64,000 nucleotides of DNA from Chionis minor (taxonomy: Eukaryota; Chordata; Aves; Charadriiformes; Chionididae), in NCBI GenBank assembly GCA_013398295.1, contig VZSF01009106.1:62001-126000 (forward strand), given 5' to 3'. The notes under the pieces are model-generated. The model saw only the letters and a list, made by a program, of their open reading frames with translations, made no database searches and was not told the DNA's origin. The position numbers were made by a program, and so were the translations under genes. Shown piece after piece: positions 24,401 through 35,565 of the stretch (within the stretch, counting starts at the first letter, position 1; the number at the start of each line of letters is the position of its first letter).

Positions 24401-25724
24401 GACTATAGCATTGAATTTCTTGAGTCTCTGTTCCAAAATCTCCTATTGCTGTGTTACACTCCTGTTGGACTTTGCAGCCAATTTCCTTTTTGAATTGCTT
24501 ATCAAATGCTTTTGGTCAAAAAATGTGATTCCACAATATTGTCTCTTTTTTCAAAAAATTCTTGTTGCTGCCAATATATGCAATATGTGCAGCTCTTCCA
24601 GCTGTTTGATCTTGTAAATATGAGCTCTGTGTTTGTAGTTAGGGATTAAAACCTGGTTTTACTTAAATCTGTTAACACACAAAATTTGCTTTAAAACATT
24701 ACTGTAAAAAAAAAAAAACAAAAACCAAACCAACACTTTTCTCCTTACTATATGATTCAGATGACTACAAGAGGTCTTTGGAAGGGTACTTACAGTGAAG
24801 CTGGAGCCTGCCTTTTTCCACCCACAGCAGGCTAGAAAGATACTGGGGAAACCTCCCACAAAGTGGAACAGACTCTTCCTGCTGCCAGAGCTGATGTTCT
24901 AGTGGTTAGAAGTTCTATGGCCATTTAATAAGAGCAGCAGGAGTATGTAGCTTTAGTGGTCTCCAAAAACTGAGGGAGGAAAAAGAGGTGTTTCTTGAAA
25001 ATAAAAAAGGGTTGTAACAGGTAAAGCTATTCTGTTTGTAATACTTACTGAAACAAAGTAGAGTTGTGTTGACACTTAGAAGAGAAGCTACTCACTATAC
25101 CTGTTACTTTCTCTCTCTCTACTTGCTGAAGAGGTACTTGGATTATAAAGAAAGTGTGCAGCAATAAATAATTTCTGTAGCTTTCTAATATGTTTTCTTT
25201 ACATGCAAGTCTTCTGCCTCTCTACAAAAAAAAAAGGAAAAAATCTTCCACTTTATTGTGCCAGAAGAGGCTATAAAGAGTTACTGTGTCACCTTTTGGT
25301 GTTATTGGCACTACTGATATTCTTTCCTATCAAAAAGTCATCATTAGTACTAGAGTTTCTGTGCTTAGTGCCTTTGCTTGTATAGTATAGTTGCCTTTGC
25401 TTTTGTTTTGTACCAAAATACTAATTTTTCAGGGAAAACTCCACTTCTGTAGTCATACATGAATAATATGACTTGTATTAGCAGTTACTCCACTGCACTA
25501 AACCAAATAGTGACGGAGTCCTAAAGTGCTGGGATTAGCAAGGTTCAGCCGTAGTTCCCTTTGAAACATGTGTTTGAAACTGCATCCAAAGTAAATACAT
25601 TAGAAACTCTCCATCCAAAAGGCAAAGCAAAAGCCCTGAGTCAGAGAGATTTACTGCACACAAAGACTGGATCTTTAGTTTTACTGGCTCCTCAATGGAG
25701 CTTAAGACTTTTCCTTGTTGAGGG
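21481..25724. other. intergenic downstream of ZP2
   Basis: No gene was recognised. By eye the stretch is poor in CpG, like the ZP2 introns, and contains A/C tracts near 22830 and 24710. The open frame at 23089-23376 has no recognised domain or splice context. Confidence 0.5.
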
Positions 25725-26219
25725 TGTAACACCAGCTGGCAGCCAGGACCATACAGCCACTTGTGCAGTTCTCCCCTTCACTAGAGAAGGGTGGTGGGGC
25801 GGGGGGGGGAAGGAAAAGGAGGGGGTCAAAACCACAAACAAACCTGTGGTCTGAGATAGACAGCTTAATAGAACAATAGCAGAAAAAGAAAGCAGCAACA
25901 ATAACAGTGAGTGTGACTTGTGTCATCATTATTATCTGGTAAACTGGTGAATTTACACCCTCCTGAGCAGTGACCATGAATTCCTGTCCCCTGGGCAACC
26001 TCTACTTATACTGACCATGCTGTCTGTTGTGCAGAGTATCCCGTTGGCCATTCCCTTGTTCTGTCTATGCTCCTTCTCAGCTTCTATGGGAAGCCAAAAA
26101 GGTCATTGGAAAAGTATAAACATTGCTTAGCAACAACTAAAACAATATGCATTATTGACATTCCTGTCACAATGATAACTAGAAAGAAAATTAACTCTTT
26201 CCTAGCTGAAACTGGCACA
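25725..26219 (-). mobile_element. diverged solo LTR of an avian endogenous retrovirus
   Basis: The segment aligns by eye along its whole length with the LTR at 30030-30548. Shared blocks include the CAGCCAGGACCATACAGC region, CCTGAGCAGTGA, TTCCTGTCCCC, TATACTGACCATG and GAAAATTAACTC. It ends with GAAACTGGCACA, equivalent to the TG...CA terminus of that element. No internal retroviral genes lie beside it. The copy is more decayed than its neighbour, and target-site duplications were not recognised. Confidence 0.75.
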
Positions 26220-29200
26220 ATTCATGTAACCTGGCATAAAAGGCGGTTTCACTTGGAACTTCAGCAGGGCAAGAAATACAGTAATGAGAGTTTGTTAAAA
26301 GGTCAGTGTATGTTTTTAAAATATCACTGCAGTTGTTTGCTGTGGCTTTTAGTATAGACAAGGACAGCACTGTCTGTAGATGTAGCAGAGTCTATTTGAA
26401 GTGAAGCAGCTTGTTGTGCAATTGTCCTTACTTCGCATTCTGTACACATTGCCTTATGGACTCAAGGGAAAGGAGGCATAAAAACACAACTGCATCTGAC
26501 AGAATGAAAGTGGGATAAAATGAAAGGGATGAAAGTGCTCTGTCTTACTACGGGTGCAACAGCCTTAGGTTAAATATTGTCTGGCAACTTTGTGTAAACA
26601 GTGATCATGGCAAGTCTAGTTCTGTTCTCTGGGCATGCAGAACTTAGATGGGGTTAGACAGACTCTGCTAATTGTCAAACATGCTGTGCTTATGTAGCAC
26701 AGGGCTAAGTGCCCATCTCCTGCATCCCCTACATCACTTAATAAGCATTATTAATGACTTTTTTTCATACAACAGATTTCAGGGTACCTCTTCTAAATAT
26801 TAATGTAAATTTCTTCTGTGAAGAAAGCATGGAGTGCTGAACATGATCATTAGGAAGGCTTTATGCTGTTGTTAATCACAGTTACAACGTCAATAGAGGT
26901 ACAGTGAAACTGGATTTCATAGTGGAGCCATTTATTTGCAAGTCACTTTTGTCATCTATTATCAGCCTGATGGCGTTAGGGTTGAAATAATTGCTTAGGC
27001 TGTTGTCCAGCTGACCACCTACTAGACTGAAGTCCTGTTGACTTAGCAGTTGGGTGGAATAGCATTTCTGTAAAAGCTAGAAAAGTGGTGTTTGCACCAC
27101 TAGAAAAGTAGTGCATTGTACCTAACTGGTACTAACTTGTACCCAACTGGCTCTTTTGAGCCAATCCAGGATGATACTTTTAATATTCCCCTCTCCCCAT
27201 CTTCCTCCTCTTTCCTCAGTGTGGGAAAAGATTGGTGTATATTTAGGCAGAGAAGTGTTTTCTTGTTTCTCGTTGCCGGATAGAGTTTGAACGTCCACTC
27301 TGGGATGGTTGGAAGGTACTAAATGACACTGCACTGGCTGTCATGTGAATGATCCGTGAAAGAGAAATGCTAGGCAATATCCCCACAAATGGAAACATTT
27401 CTCATGTGTCTTACATACATGAATCTGGTGATTTGCACTAGTGAGGGTATTTAAAATACCTTACTTGCCTTTAGTATGGGCATAGGTAAGAGTTTTTCTT
27501 CTATCTTTTGTGCTATTCTCAGTGGCTAGGGAGGTGAGGTGCAGAGGGTGTATATAGTGATGGCCATTTGGGTCAAAGGAAAGATGGATCTTACCTGGGT
27601 CTTTTCCCTGGCTAATATTGTCTGCTATGGGGAAACCTGTCAGACATGGCACACGAGAGAAGATCCATCCCTAGTCTCCAGGGGATTAAAACTCTAGTTT
27701 TCCTAGGGTGGTTCAGTTACGCTCTATTTGTGGACATCCTAGGGGAAGTTTGAATGAGGACTCAGATAACTTATTTGAATCAAGGAAAACATGAGAGTTT
27801 TTTTGCCCCTGTTTTGTAAATAATTCAAATTTACTGGAGCCTGGAGCCCAGCACATGGATTCCTTCCCTTTTTCTGTATGAGTTTCTCAGTCCCCTATTG
27901 AAGTGTGTTAACTGTGGAATTTTTAAGTTCAATTTACAAAGGATTCGTTCACTGCGTTCAGGCCTGATGTCCCTCTCTGAGACACACATGGGAAGGAAAA
28001 GTATGAATGACTGTGGCGCAAGAGGAGGTATAGGAAAACAGTCAATGAACCATGTGGAGTCAGCACTCAGCTCTCTGCAGCTTGAGCTCAAGCAGCTGCT
28101 TCAGGAGCCATAGCAAAGTTGGTTGCTCCAAATCCCCTTGAAAGGTCCCAGGTTGTTTAGGGGTCCCCCAGGATGTGGGGATTAGGTAGGGGCCTGGGGT
28201 CGCTGTCCGTTGAGGCACATTTATTTCTGAAGTGGGGCTAGTGAACCAGGTCCTTGTGGCTGGGCAGGCTGAGGACCCAGTTGGGAATGCTGCCACCGGG
28301 GTGGGAAAGGCTCCTGCTGTTTCCCTGCTGGGCTGGCGGTGTTCTGCAGGAAGCCAGGAGTGCCTGGGAAAACAGGGCCTTGACATGGTCTCCCCAGTGC
28401 CTCTTGCCAAGAACTCTTTGGTTCTGCTGCAGTGTTTAATAATTAAAAACCAAAGCTGTCAGCCTGTATGCTCATTTGAGGGATGGTTTTATTGTCTCCA
28501 GTAAAAACACCTCGTCTATGCTGACCTAGTTTTACTTCTTCAGCATGTCCCTGTCAAAAACCATGCTAAGGTGGTGATGGTGCAGCATTAGAAATGATCC
28601 TTAATAAAAGGACACGGTGAGAAGCTTTGATATGATAGTGACTGATAAACATGCAAAAGTCAGAGCAGCAGAAGTGAAACTGCTCCATGTTTACCTGCTG
28701 GTAATTGAGAATTCGCAGCTTTAGCTCCTGATATGTGCTGATGAGAGAATGAATTACATAATGAAAAATCAATTTAAAATGCAGAAGGAAATGGTTCATG
28801 GGAGGCCAGACACTGCGCTGGAATAAATTCACTTGCTTCAGTGCCTGCTGAGTTTATTAAGAAATGCCTGCTCCCTTCAGCAAAAGGTGAGGGAGTAAAG
28901 GAAATCCAGGGGAAGGGATTAGATCCCTTCAGCTGTGTATCTGCATATGAGCTGTGGTCTGAAGCTTTGAGTGTTGTCACTCAAGAGAGGTCTAAGGGTT
29001 TTATTGCTCTGTCTTTGGAAGTGCTTCCTAAAGCTATTGGAGACAGCCTTGCCTCGGGGATTGCTGGCTATGTGGTTTTGCAATAGCTGTTTGCTGAATT
29101 AACATGCCAATAAAATAAATAGCACCTGAAAATCTGAAGAGCTGGAGATAAAGATCCTCCAGGCTACAGAGTGCATGTAAATAACCATGGGTACACTCTT

Positions 29201-30029
29201 CATTTGCAGTGATGATGTTTGGTTTCTTTACAGGAGGAGGAATAAATCCAGGTAGTGATGAAGTGTGTAACTTTTAATTTATTAAAATAGGTTGTGTGTT
29301 TTAGCAGCTGGGTATTCCCCGTAAAGAATTCAAGCCGGTCTTCATGATCTTTTGAAATACGACAGCATTTCTTAAGCAGCTTTAACTACCATAAAGAGGC
29401 AAATGTTTCTTTAAAACTTGAAGTGTGTAGAACTTTTACTTTTGCCCGCTTTTCTGGATGTAGGTGCCTGCTATTAGTAGAATAGCAGCATTTTAAAACT
29501 GGAGCCCAGTGATTTTTTTTCGTTGTCACACGCAGCAAAGTGGTTTGATTGTCGGAGATGGATGCTCTGTGGTTTCTACCGGTAAAGTCTTTTCAAAATG
29601 GCTCAAGATGGGTACATAAAAACTGAGCCACCTGCAATCATCTTGAAAACCTGAGCAATATGCTTCAAGATGCGTGTTTACTGAAGGCTTGCTGCTAGCT
29701 GAGGAAATACCACAATAACACGTGCGTGCACACGATATACTGTCAATGGTAAGAAACTACTGTTTTCTTTCTTTTGACATAGATTCTAATAATTACTTTC
29801 CACTGCAAAGCAACTTGGTGACTTAGCGACAGCTACTGTTTAACTTGGGTTGCAGTTGTCCCCCAACAAGATGGTACAGAACTGTCTCAGACTGATAGTG
29901 AAAAAATCAATCTGGTTGCTTTTAAATATGCTTGAGAATATTTATTGGACTTCTTGACAATTTCTGATTCTAGAAAATGGGTAGTTTTGCTGACTTTAAA
30001 GTGTCAGAAAATGATTGATGTCTTGTTGT
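26220..30029. other. intergenic, no gene recognised
   Basis: Open frames around 27831-28504 and 28566-29086 overlap on both strands but show no domain, homology or exon structure that I recognise. No RNA gene was seen. Confidence 0.5.
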
Positions 30030-30548
30030 TGTGGTTTAACCCCAGCCAGCAGCTAGGACCATACAGCTGATCACTCATTCCTCCCCTCCTGCTGCCCCCC
30101 CCACCCAGTAGGATAGGGAGGAGAGGGAGAAAAAGGGAAAAAAAAACCTCACGGGCTCAGATAAAGGCAGTTTAATACAGTAGTAATGGGAGATAAGATA
30201 ATAATAACAGTAAAAGAATATACAAAAACTGTGATGCAATACAATTGCTCATGACCAGACGATCGGTTGCCCAGCCCATCCTGAGCAGTGATTGTAGATT
30301 CCTGTCCCCCCCCAACCCCCATTTATATACTGAGCATGATGTCTATGGTATGGAATATTTCTTTGGCCAGCTTGTCCTGGCTGTGCTCCCTCTCAGCTTC
30401 TATTGGAAGTTGATAAAGTCCTTGACTAATGTAAACATTACTTAGCAACTACTGAAACAATATGTGTTATCAACAGTATTCTCATAGCAAATCCAAACCA
30501 GCAGCTACTAGGAAGAAAATTGACTCTATCCCAGCTGAAACCAGGACA
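30030..30548 (-). mobile_element. solo LTR of an avian endogenous retrovirus
   Basis: Read on the minus strand the element runs from TGTCCTGGTTTCAGCTGGGA to a CA end, about 519 bases. It has a TATATAAA box (plus 30322-30329) followed in the right order by ATTAAA (plus 30171-30176), as expected for U3, R and U5. There is no gag, pol or env sequence next to it, so this is a solo LTR left by recombination. Clear target duplications were not seen. It lies about 450 bases downstream of the MCHR-like gene and in the same orientation. Confidence 0.82.
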
Positions 30549-30997
30549 CTCACCCACTGTTAAAGGTATTATAGAGCTGGTGTGTTAGAAAGGAGATGAA
30601 AACACAATTGTCCTATTGTTTAAAATCTTGTAAAATGTTTTATGCTTCTGAACCACGTCAGGGAGGGGGGGAAATGATACAGGACAATCCAAATTACTTC
30701 TCTCTTCCTTAAAGCAAGAAATAAACTTGAAACTCCCCAAGCTTCAGATGGTGGCAGCGTCTCAGCCCTGTGCTGTGGGTTGCTACTTGTCTGGGGTTTT
30801 GCACCAAAATGTTTCTAGTATGTGGGTTAATCTAATAAATAAAAGGCCTGAAAGCTTTTCCATTTCTGGGGAGAACATAATTCTTAGCTGTCAGGGAGGA
30901 TGTAAATAAGACCAAAACTTTGCCCATATGTTGCCGCTACTTTTCTCCAGGCCTGGTAAAGATCCACCCCATAGGATACGGGCATGGTGCTCACCTG

Positions 30998-32622
30998 CTA
31001 TCTGCCAGAGATGGACACCAAATGCAGCAGTGGCTGCCCCAACTCAATTGCATCCTCCCGAATGCCTTTGCTCCCATGTGGGGAAGCCTGCCCTGCAGCT
31101 GCTGGCCTGACAGCGACCCCGAGCTGCCTCCGGAAATTTTGGCCCAGCAAGATGTAGATGAAGGGGTTCAGACAACTGTTGGCATAACCCAGGCTGATGG
31201 CCACATTGTAGGCGTAGTAGAAGGGAAGGGTGGGGCGAGTCATGGCGAGCTGGGCCAGTTGCAGGATGTGGAAAGGTGCCCAGCAAATGAAGAATGCCAT
31301 GCAAGTAGTAATTGCTGTACGGGTCAGTTTTTTTGTTCGTGCCCTGGTGCTCCTTTGGCTCATTAGTGCTTCTGAAGACCTGGCCATCTTGAGCAGGATC
31401 CTCCTGTAGGCCACCGTGATGAGGGCAAAAGGGATGGCAAAGACCAGGAAGAATTGGTAGAGAGTGTACCAGTAAATGTCCCTCTGTGGGTCTGGCAGAC
31501 GAATCCCACAGCCTAGTAGACCTCCGGGCAAATGGATGAGCCGAGCGTACATCCACACAGGTGTAATGCTGAGGAAGGAAAGGGCCCATAACACACAGAT
31601 GACAAGGATTGCCATGGGGGGCTTTCTGAAGCGAGCGGAGGTGAAAGGGTAGACAGTGGCCAGGTAGCGGTCGATGGACATAGCGGTGAGGATGTAGGTG
31701 CTGGTGAACTGGCTGTTGGCATCCAGGGCAGTGATGATCGTGCACATCGTCCCCCCAAAGCGCCAGGCTCCGTTCCCCAGCAGCTGGTGGATGAGGAAGG
31801 GCATGCCCAGGAGGAAGAGCAGGTCCACCATGGAGAGGCTGATGATGAAGATATCTGGGACACTGCTGCTAGGGCCAGATTTCTTTAAGACTGTACAGAT
31901 AACCAGGCTGTTACCAATAATGCCCAACAGGCAGATAATGCCAAACAGGGTGGGCATGATGAAGCTGCCATAGCTCATCCTGCTGGGGTCACCTGCAGAG
32001 ACAAGTGTAGGCAGGAAAAATTCAGCTGTGCCAGGACCACGGGTGAGGACATGTCCTGTGGATATCCTGGCTTCTAACAGACAATGAGTGCTCGGAATGC
32101 GAGCAATAACAGCTTTCTTAGGCACATGTAAGATAAAGTGCTTTGCGTGCACGGTTGTGTCTAACCACACGCAGGCACTTTCTCAGGAGCTTTCACAAAT
32201 GTGTATGTTAAAATGTGTCTAATCAAACGTGCACACACCCACTCTTTCCTTCATATGTATGAACACGCATATTAACAGTAGAATAAAACAGCATCGGTGT
32301 GTTTATCATTCCAAGTATGTGCATTTAGACCCTTTCAAATACAAACATACATCATTAATATGTTTTAATACATACATTTGTATCATACACATTGCTCAAC
32401 TGTATAGATATTAATATCCTTATTCAGGCTTTCTTCAAAACTGTTTCACATGATTTTTTTCCTCCCCCCACCCTGCCTACACCTATTATATTTTATATAC
32501 GAATGTATATTGTCCCTTACCTGTTTATTGCACTTACCAGGCAGAGAAAAGTTTTGAACAGCTCTGGTGCTGTTGGGGACGCAGCTGTCCAAGCTCTCAG
32601 TGTGATTTGTTTTAAAATCCAT
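30998..32622 (-). CDS. MCHR1-like: melanin-concentrating hormone receptor 1-like GPCR
   Basis: Two coding exons on the minus strand, 32622-32538 and 31992-30998, join to 359 residues (human MCHR1 about 353 in its usual form). Exon 1 starts in strong Kozak context (GAAGGATGG) and ends at G|GTAAGTG. Exon 2 follows CTCTGCAG, and the split codon restores Gly29. The exposed N-terminus carries three N-glycosylation sequons at residues 6 (NHT), 17 (NST) and 24 (NFS). Seven helices run from about residue 42 to 312. Key residues: Asn56 (1.50), Asp85 (2.50), Asp119 (3.32, ligand-binding in MCHR1), DRY at 136-138, Cys112 and Cys190 for the disulfide, CWAP at 265-268, and NPFIY at 304-308. Blocks such as ANSQFTSTYILTAM and ISLGYANSCLNPF are nearly those of MCHR1. 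The single intron sits where MCHR1 has one. It is predicted to be a plasma-membrane receptor for MCH coupling to Gi/Gq. It may correspond to the non-mammalian MCHR1 paralogue sometimes called MCHR4; a tree is needed to name it. Confidence 0.9.
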
Positions 32623-34808
32623 CCTTCAGGAAAAATTGGTCCCCATTGGCAGCTTGAAGATGTTAGTGTTTCATGTTGAAAGAATAAAAGTTGCCGCCGA
32701 TCCCTTGGAGATCTGCAGGGCTGCTCAGAAAGCCACTGCTCTAAGCCTCAGCAGAGGCTGTTAATGCAGGTTAAAAATCAGCTCCTCTGCTCCCTGCACC
32801 ACCCCCAGGCAAAAGTGACACGCGGATGTAACGAGGCAGCGCCTGTCACCAGTGCTGGAAACACGCTTGCAGGGAGAGCAGAATTTCATTTTACTGCTAA
32901 AGGCAGTAATCAGATCCTGATGGACTGAGCAATGAACTTGTACTCTGGGGAGGCAAATGGGGCCTGGAACTAAATAAAATCCTCTAAATAAAAAGATGGG
33001 TAGCCAGCACTGAGAGCACGCTTTGCTTTTAGGGTCTAATTGACTACAAATATCTCAATATAACTCTGCAAAGGGCCATGTTAACCTAAAGTCAAGTTTG
33101 CAGGAAGATTTTCAAATATAGATTGGGATTAATCTCTTTAGATTCTGAAGCAAGATCATCCTAAAAGTGAAAAGGTACAGGCTGTGTAAGTATGCAGAAA
33201 GCTAGTATTTTCTGGCTGTGCCTGGTAAGTTGCAGCACAGATGATAAACAGCATCATTATTTCCCTCCCGTGAAGTGCTTTCTCCATTTCAATTCATTTT
33301 GAGGTCTCAGGCACATTAATGAAGAGTGATATATGTTTCATTTTAGGCAGACTGATAGAAGAGAATAGGAGATAAACAACAGATTTATTTTCAAGGTGTA
33401 TTGGAAACTACAGCAGTTTGGCATGTAAAAAAGACAAAACACTGGAAACGTTAAATAAATGTGTTATAATCACGTCACACTAATCTCTGTCTTATTTCGC
33501 CCACAACCACTAGTCTGCTCTTTGCAACCTGTACCCTGTATGATGCCGGCCAGTAGTCCGGTGAAAGGCAGGAAGAATCCTGTAACGACTAGAATGCTAT
33601 TTCAAGTCTCATTTTTTGCTGGGCTAGCAATGATTTCTAATGCTTAGAAATAGTTCTTACTTCAGTACTTCACAGCTCTTAAAAGCAGGCACTGGTCCAT
33701 TTGCACAAGGGATAATGTATTCCATTTACCAGCCAGTGCAAAGTGACTCCTCCACCTCAACGCCCGCAGCATACTACTCCTAGTTGGAGTCTCTTCCTTT
33801 GCACATATCAGTATCTTTCCTTTCAGTTTTTTGCAGCCTGGTGTATTCACTAGAGAATCTGCTTTTAGGTTGTATCACCTACAGCTGTGATGTGCATCCC
33901 TGAGCAGCACCACACAATTGTTAAAAACAGCATTCTATTTTTTTCCCGTTGCTGATCTTCACCTGCTGTAAACTGGCAGCAGCAGCAGATTTCATCCTAA
34001 AGTGGGGATAACAGCAATGTTAAAAATAAAAAGAAGAGTACATATATTTATGTTAAATCTTTGTTCCATCTTTTAGATGGATTTCCACAGGCTGTACATC
34101 ATGTAAACGGTGTCACAGCACTAGTTTTTCTTAGAAGCAAAGCAGAGAAAGTGCTTTTCCTGTTGTTTTTTTTTTTCCCCTCCTACCACTTGTATGCTAC
34201 TATTAACTGGAAGTTAAAATAAAGTAATCTGGTTGGGGTAAAGCTTTGATGCACCTGAAAAACCAAAACATTTTATCTACTTAGTAAATTATGAAAGAAA
34301 TCTCCTGTTATGGTCTCTGTTCTGTAACTCCTTCACATTTAATTGGAATTTAGTAAATACTACAGCCCTTTATGAACAAGCATGAGGTCCTGACTGTCTC
34401 CTGCAGACAGTAACACAAAGTAGGGCTAAGGATAATTTCACTCTGCTGCTGAAGTGTGGGGACAGCATATCACCAGAGCTGACAATGTTACCACCAATAC
34501 AATACAGAACACGTTATGGCTCAGATAAACTTTGACTCCATGTTGGTTCATGCAAAACTGGAGTATTACGCTAATTTAGTCCTTAGGATTCTGCATCCCC
34601 TTTATAGGCACGAGAATGGGAGTAATGTGCAGTTCATGGCTCAGCAGTACTGGACAGCAAAAATACTTTAAGTGAGGGGAAAAATTCCGCTCCAAATGTA
34701 GCCCTTCTAGAAGCAGATCTGGAAAAGCTTTTTTTACTGTAAAACAGAGTAACAAGACCAGCTGGTTAAACAAACAGCACTTTACTAAACTAATATAGTT
34801 AGACACTT
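32623..34808. other. intergenic between the MCHR-like gene and LDAF1
   Basis: This stretch should contain the promoter of the MCHR-like gene, but no clear TATA box was found. No further gene was recognised. Confidence 0.5.
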
Positions 34809-34809
34809 T

Positions 34810-34815
34810 TTTAAT
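34810..34815 (-). terminator. LDAF1: candidate LDAF1 polyadenylation signal
   Basis: TTTAAT on the plus strand gives ATTAAA on the minus strand, about 750 bases after the LDAF1 stop. No canonical AATAAA was seen nearer. Tentative. Confidence 0.3.
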
Positions 34816-35565
34816 GCTTAAAAATATTATAGCATTTGCAAAAATGAAAAAGTTTAAATAACATACAAGAAGTTACAACTAAAAAGCAAACCAGGCCAAC
34901 TTAAATACCTAAACAAACGTGACAAAATGCAAGGCCTAACTGCCTACCGCTGATGTGATGAGGCCATGAGAACAAGCAAAATATCCCTTCAGAATAATGC
35001 AGCGTCTAAAGGTATACAAGAGCTTATACCATGACTTAACATATAATAAACCCCAATTTTCCTTGTGTAATAAATGTAAAGTCTTAGCATGGTGTGCTCA
35101 TACTATTTTAACAAAGGCTGTTAAGGCTTAAAAATATTTCTAGCATTCAAAACATGTTTCTGGTGTTCTGAGCTTTGACACTTACATATCCAAATGACCA
35201 ACTGCTGCATACAAATTTCAAAAGATAGTACATCCAGAACTCCAATAATAAATGGGAAGTCAAATACCTACCTACTCTTTCTTTCCACCAATTGTTACTA
35301 ACTTCTCAGTAGCTGTTATTATTACATCCCTTTACCAAATTCTGTGGAATATTCCATCATGCACATAGACTTAATATCGCAATGCACTGCTGCTTAATGG
35401 TTATTAACATTAGTTTTACAGTGAAAATATAAGATGCATATGGATTTTTTTTTCAGTTCCCATAAGGAGTGCAAAAAGGTTGAATGCTCAATGAGTAAAC
35501 AATTACATTGCAAAGGTCACAACAGTACAGTCAAGTGCTTATGAAGGACGTTGGGAGAAAGCCAC

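Noticed and set aside
26220..29100. Overlapping open frames around 27831-28504 and 28566-29086
   Set aside because: Frames overlap on both strands without domains, splice sites or recognised homology.
30920..31366. 148-codon plus-strand frame opposite the MCHR-like gene
   Set aside because: It is the antisense shadow of receptor exon 2.
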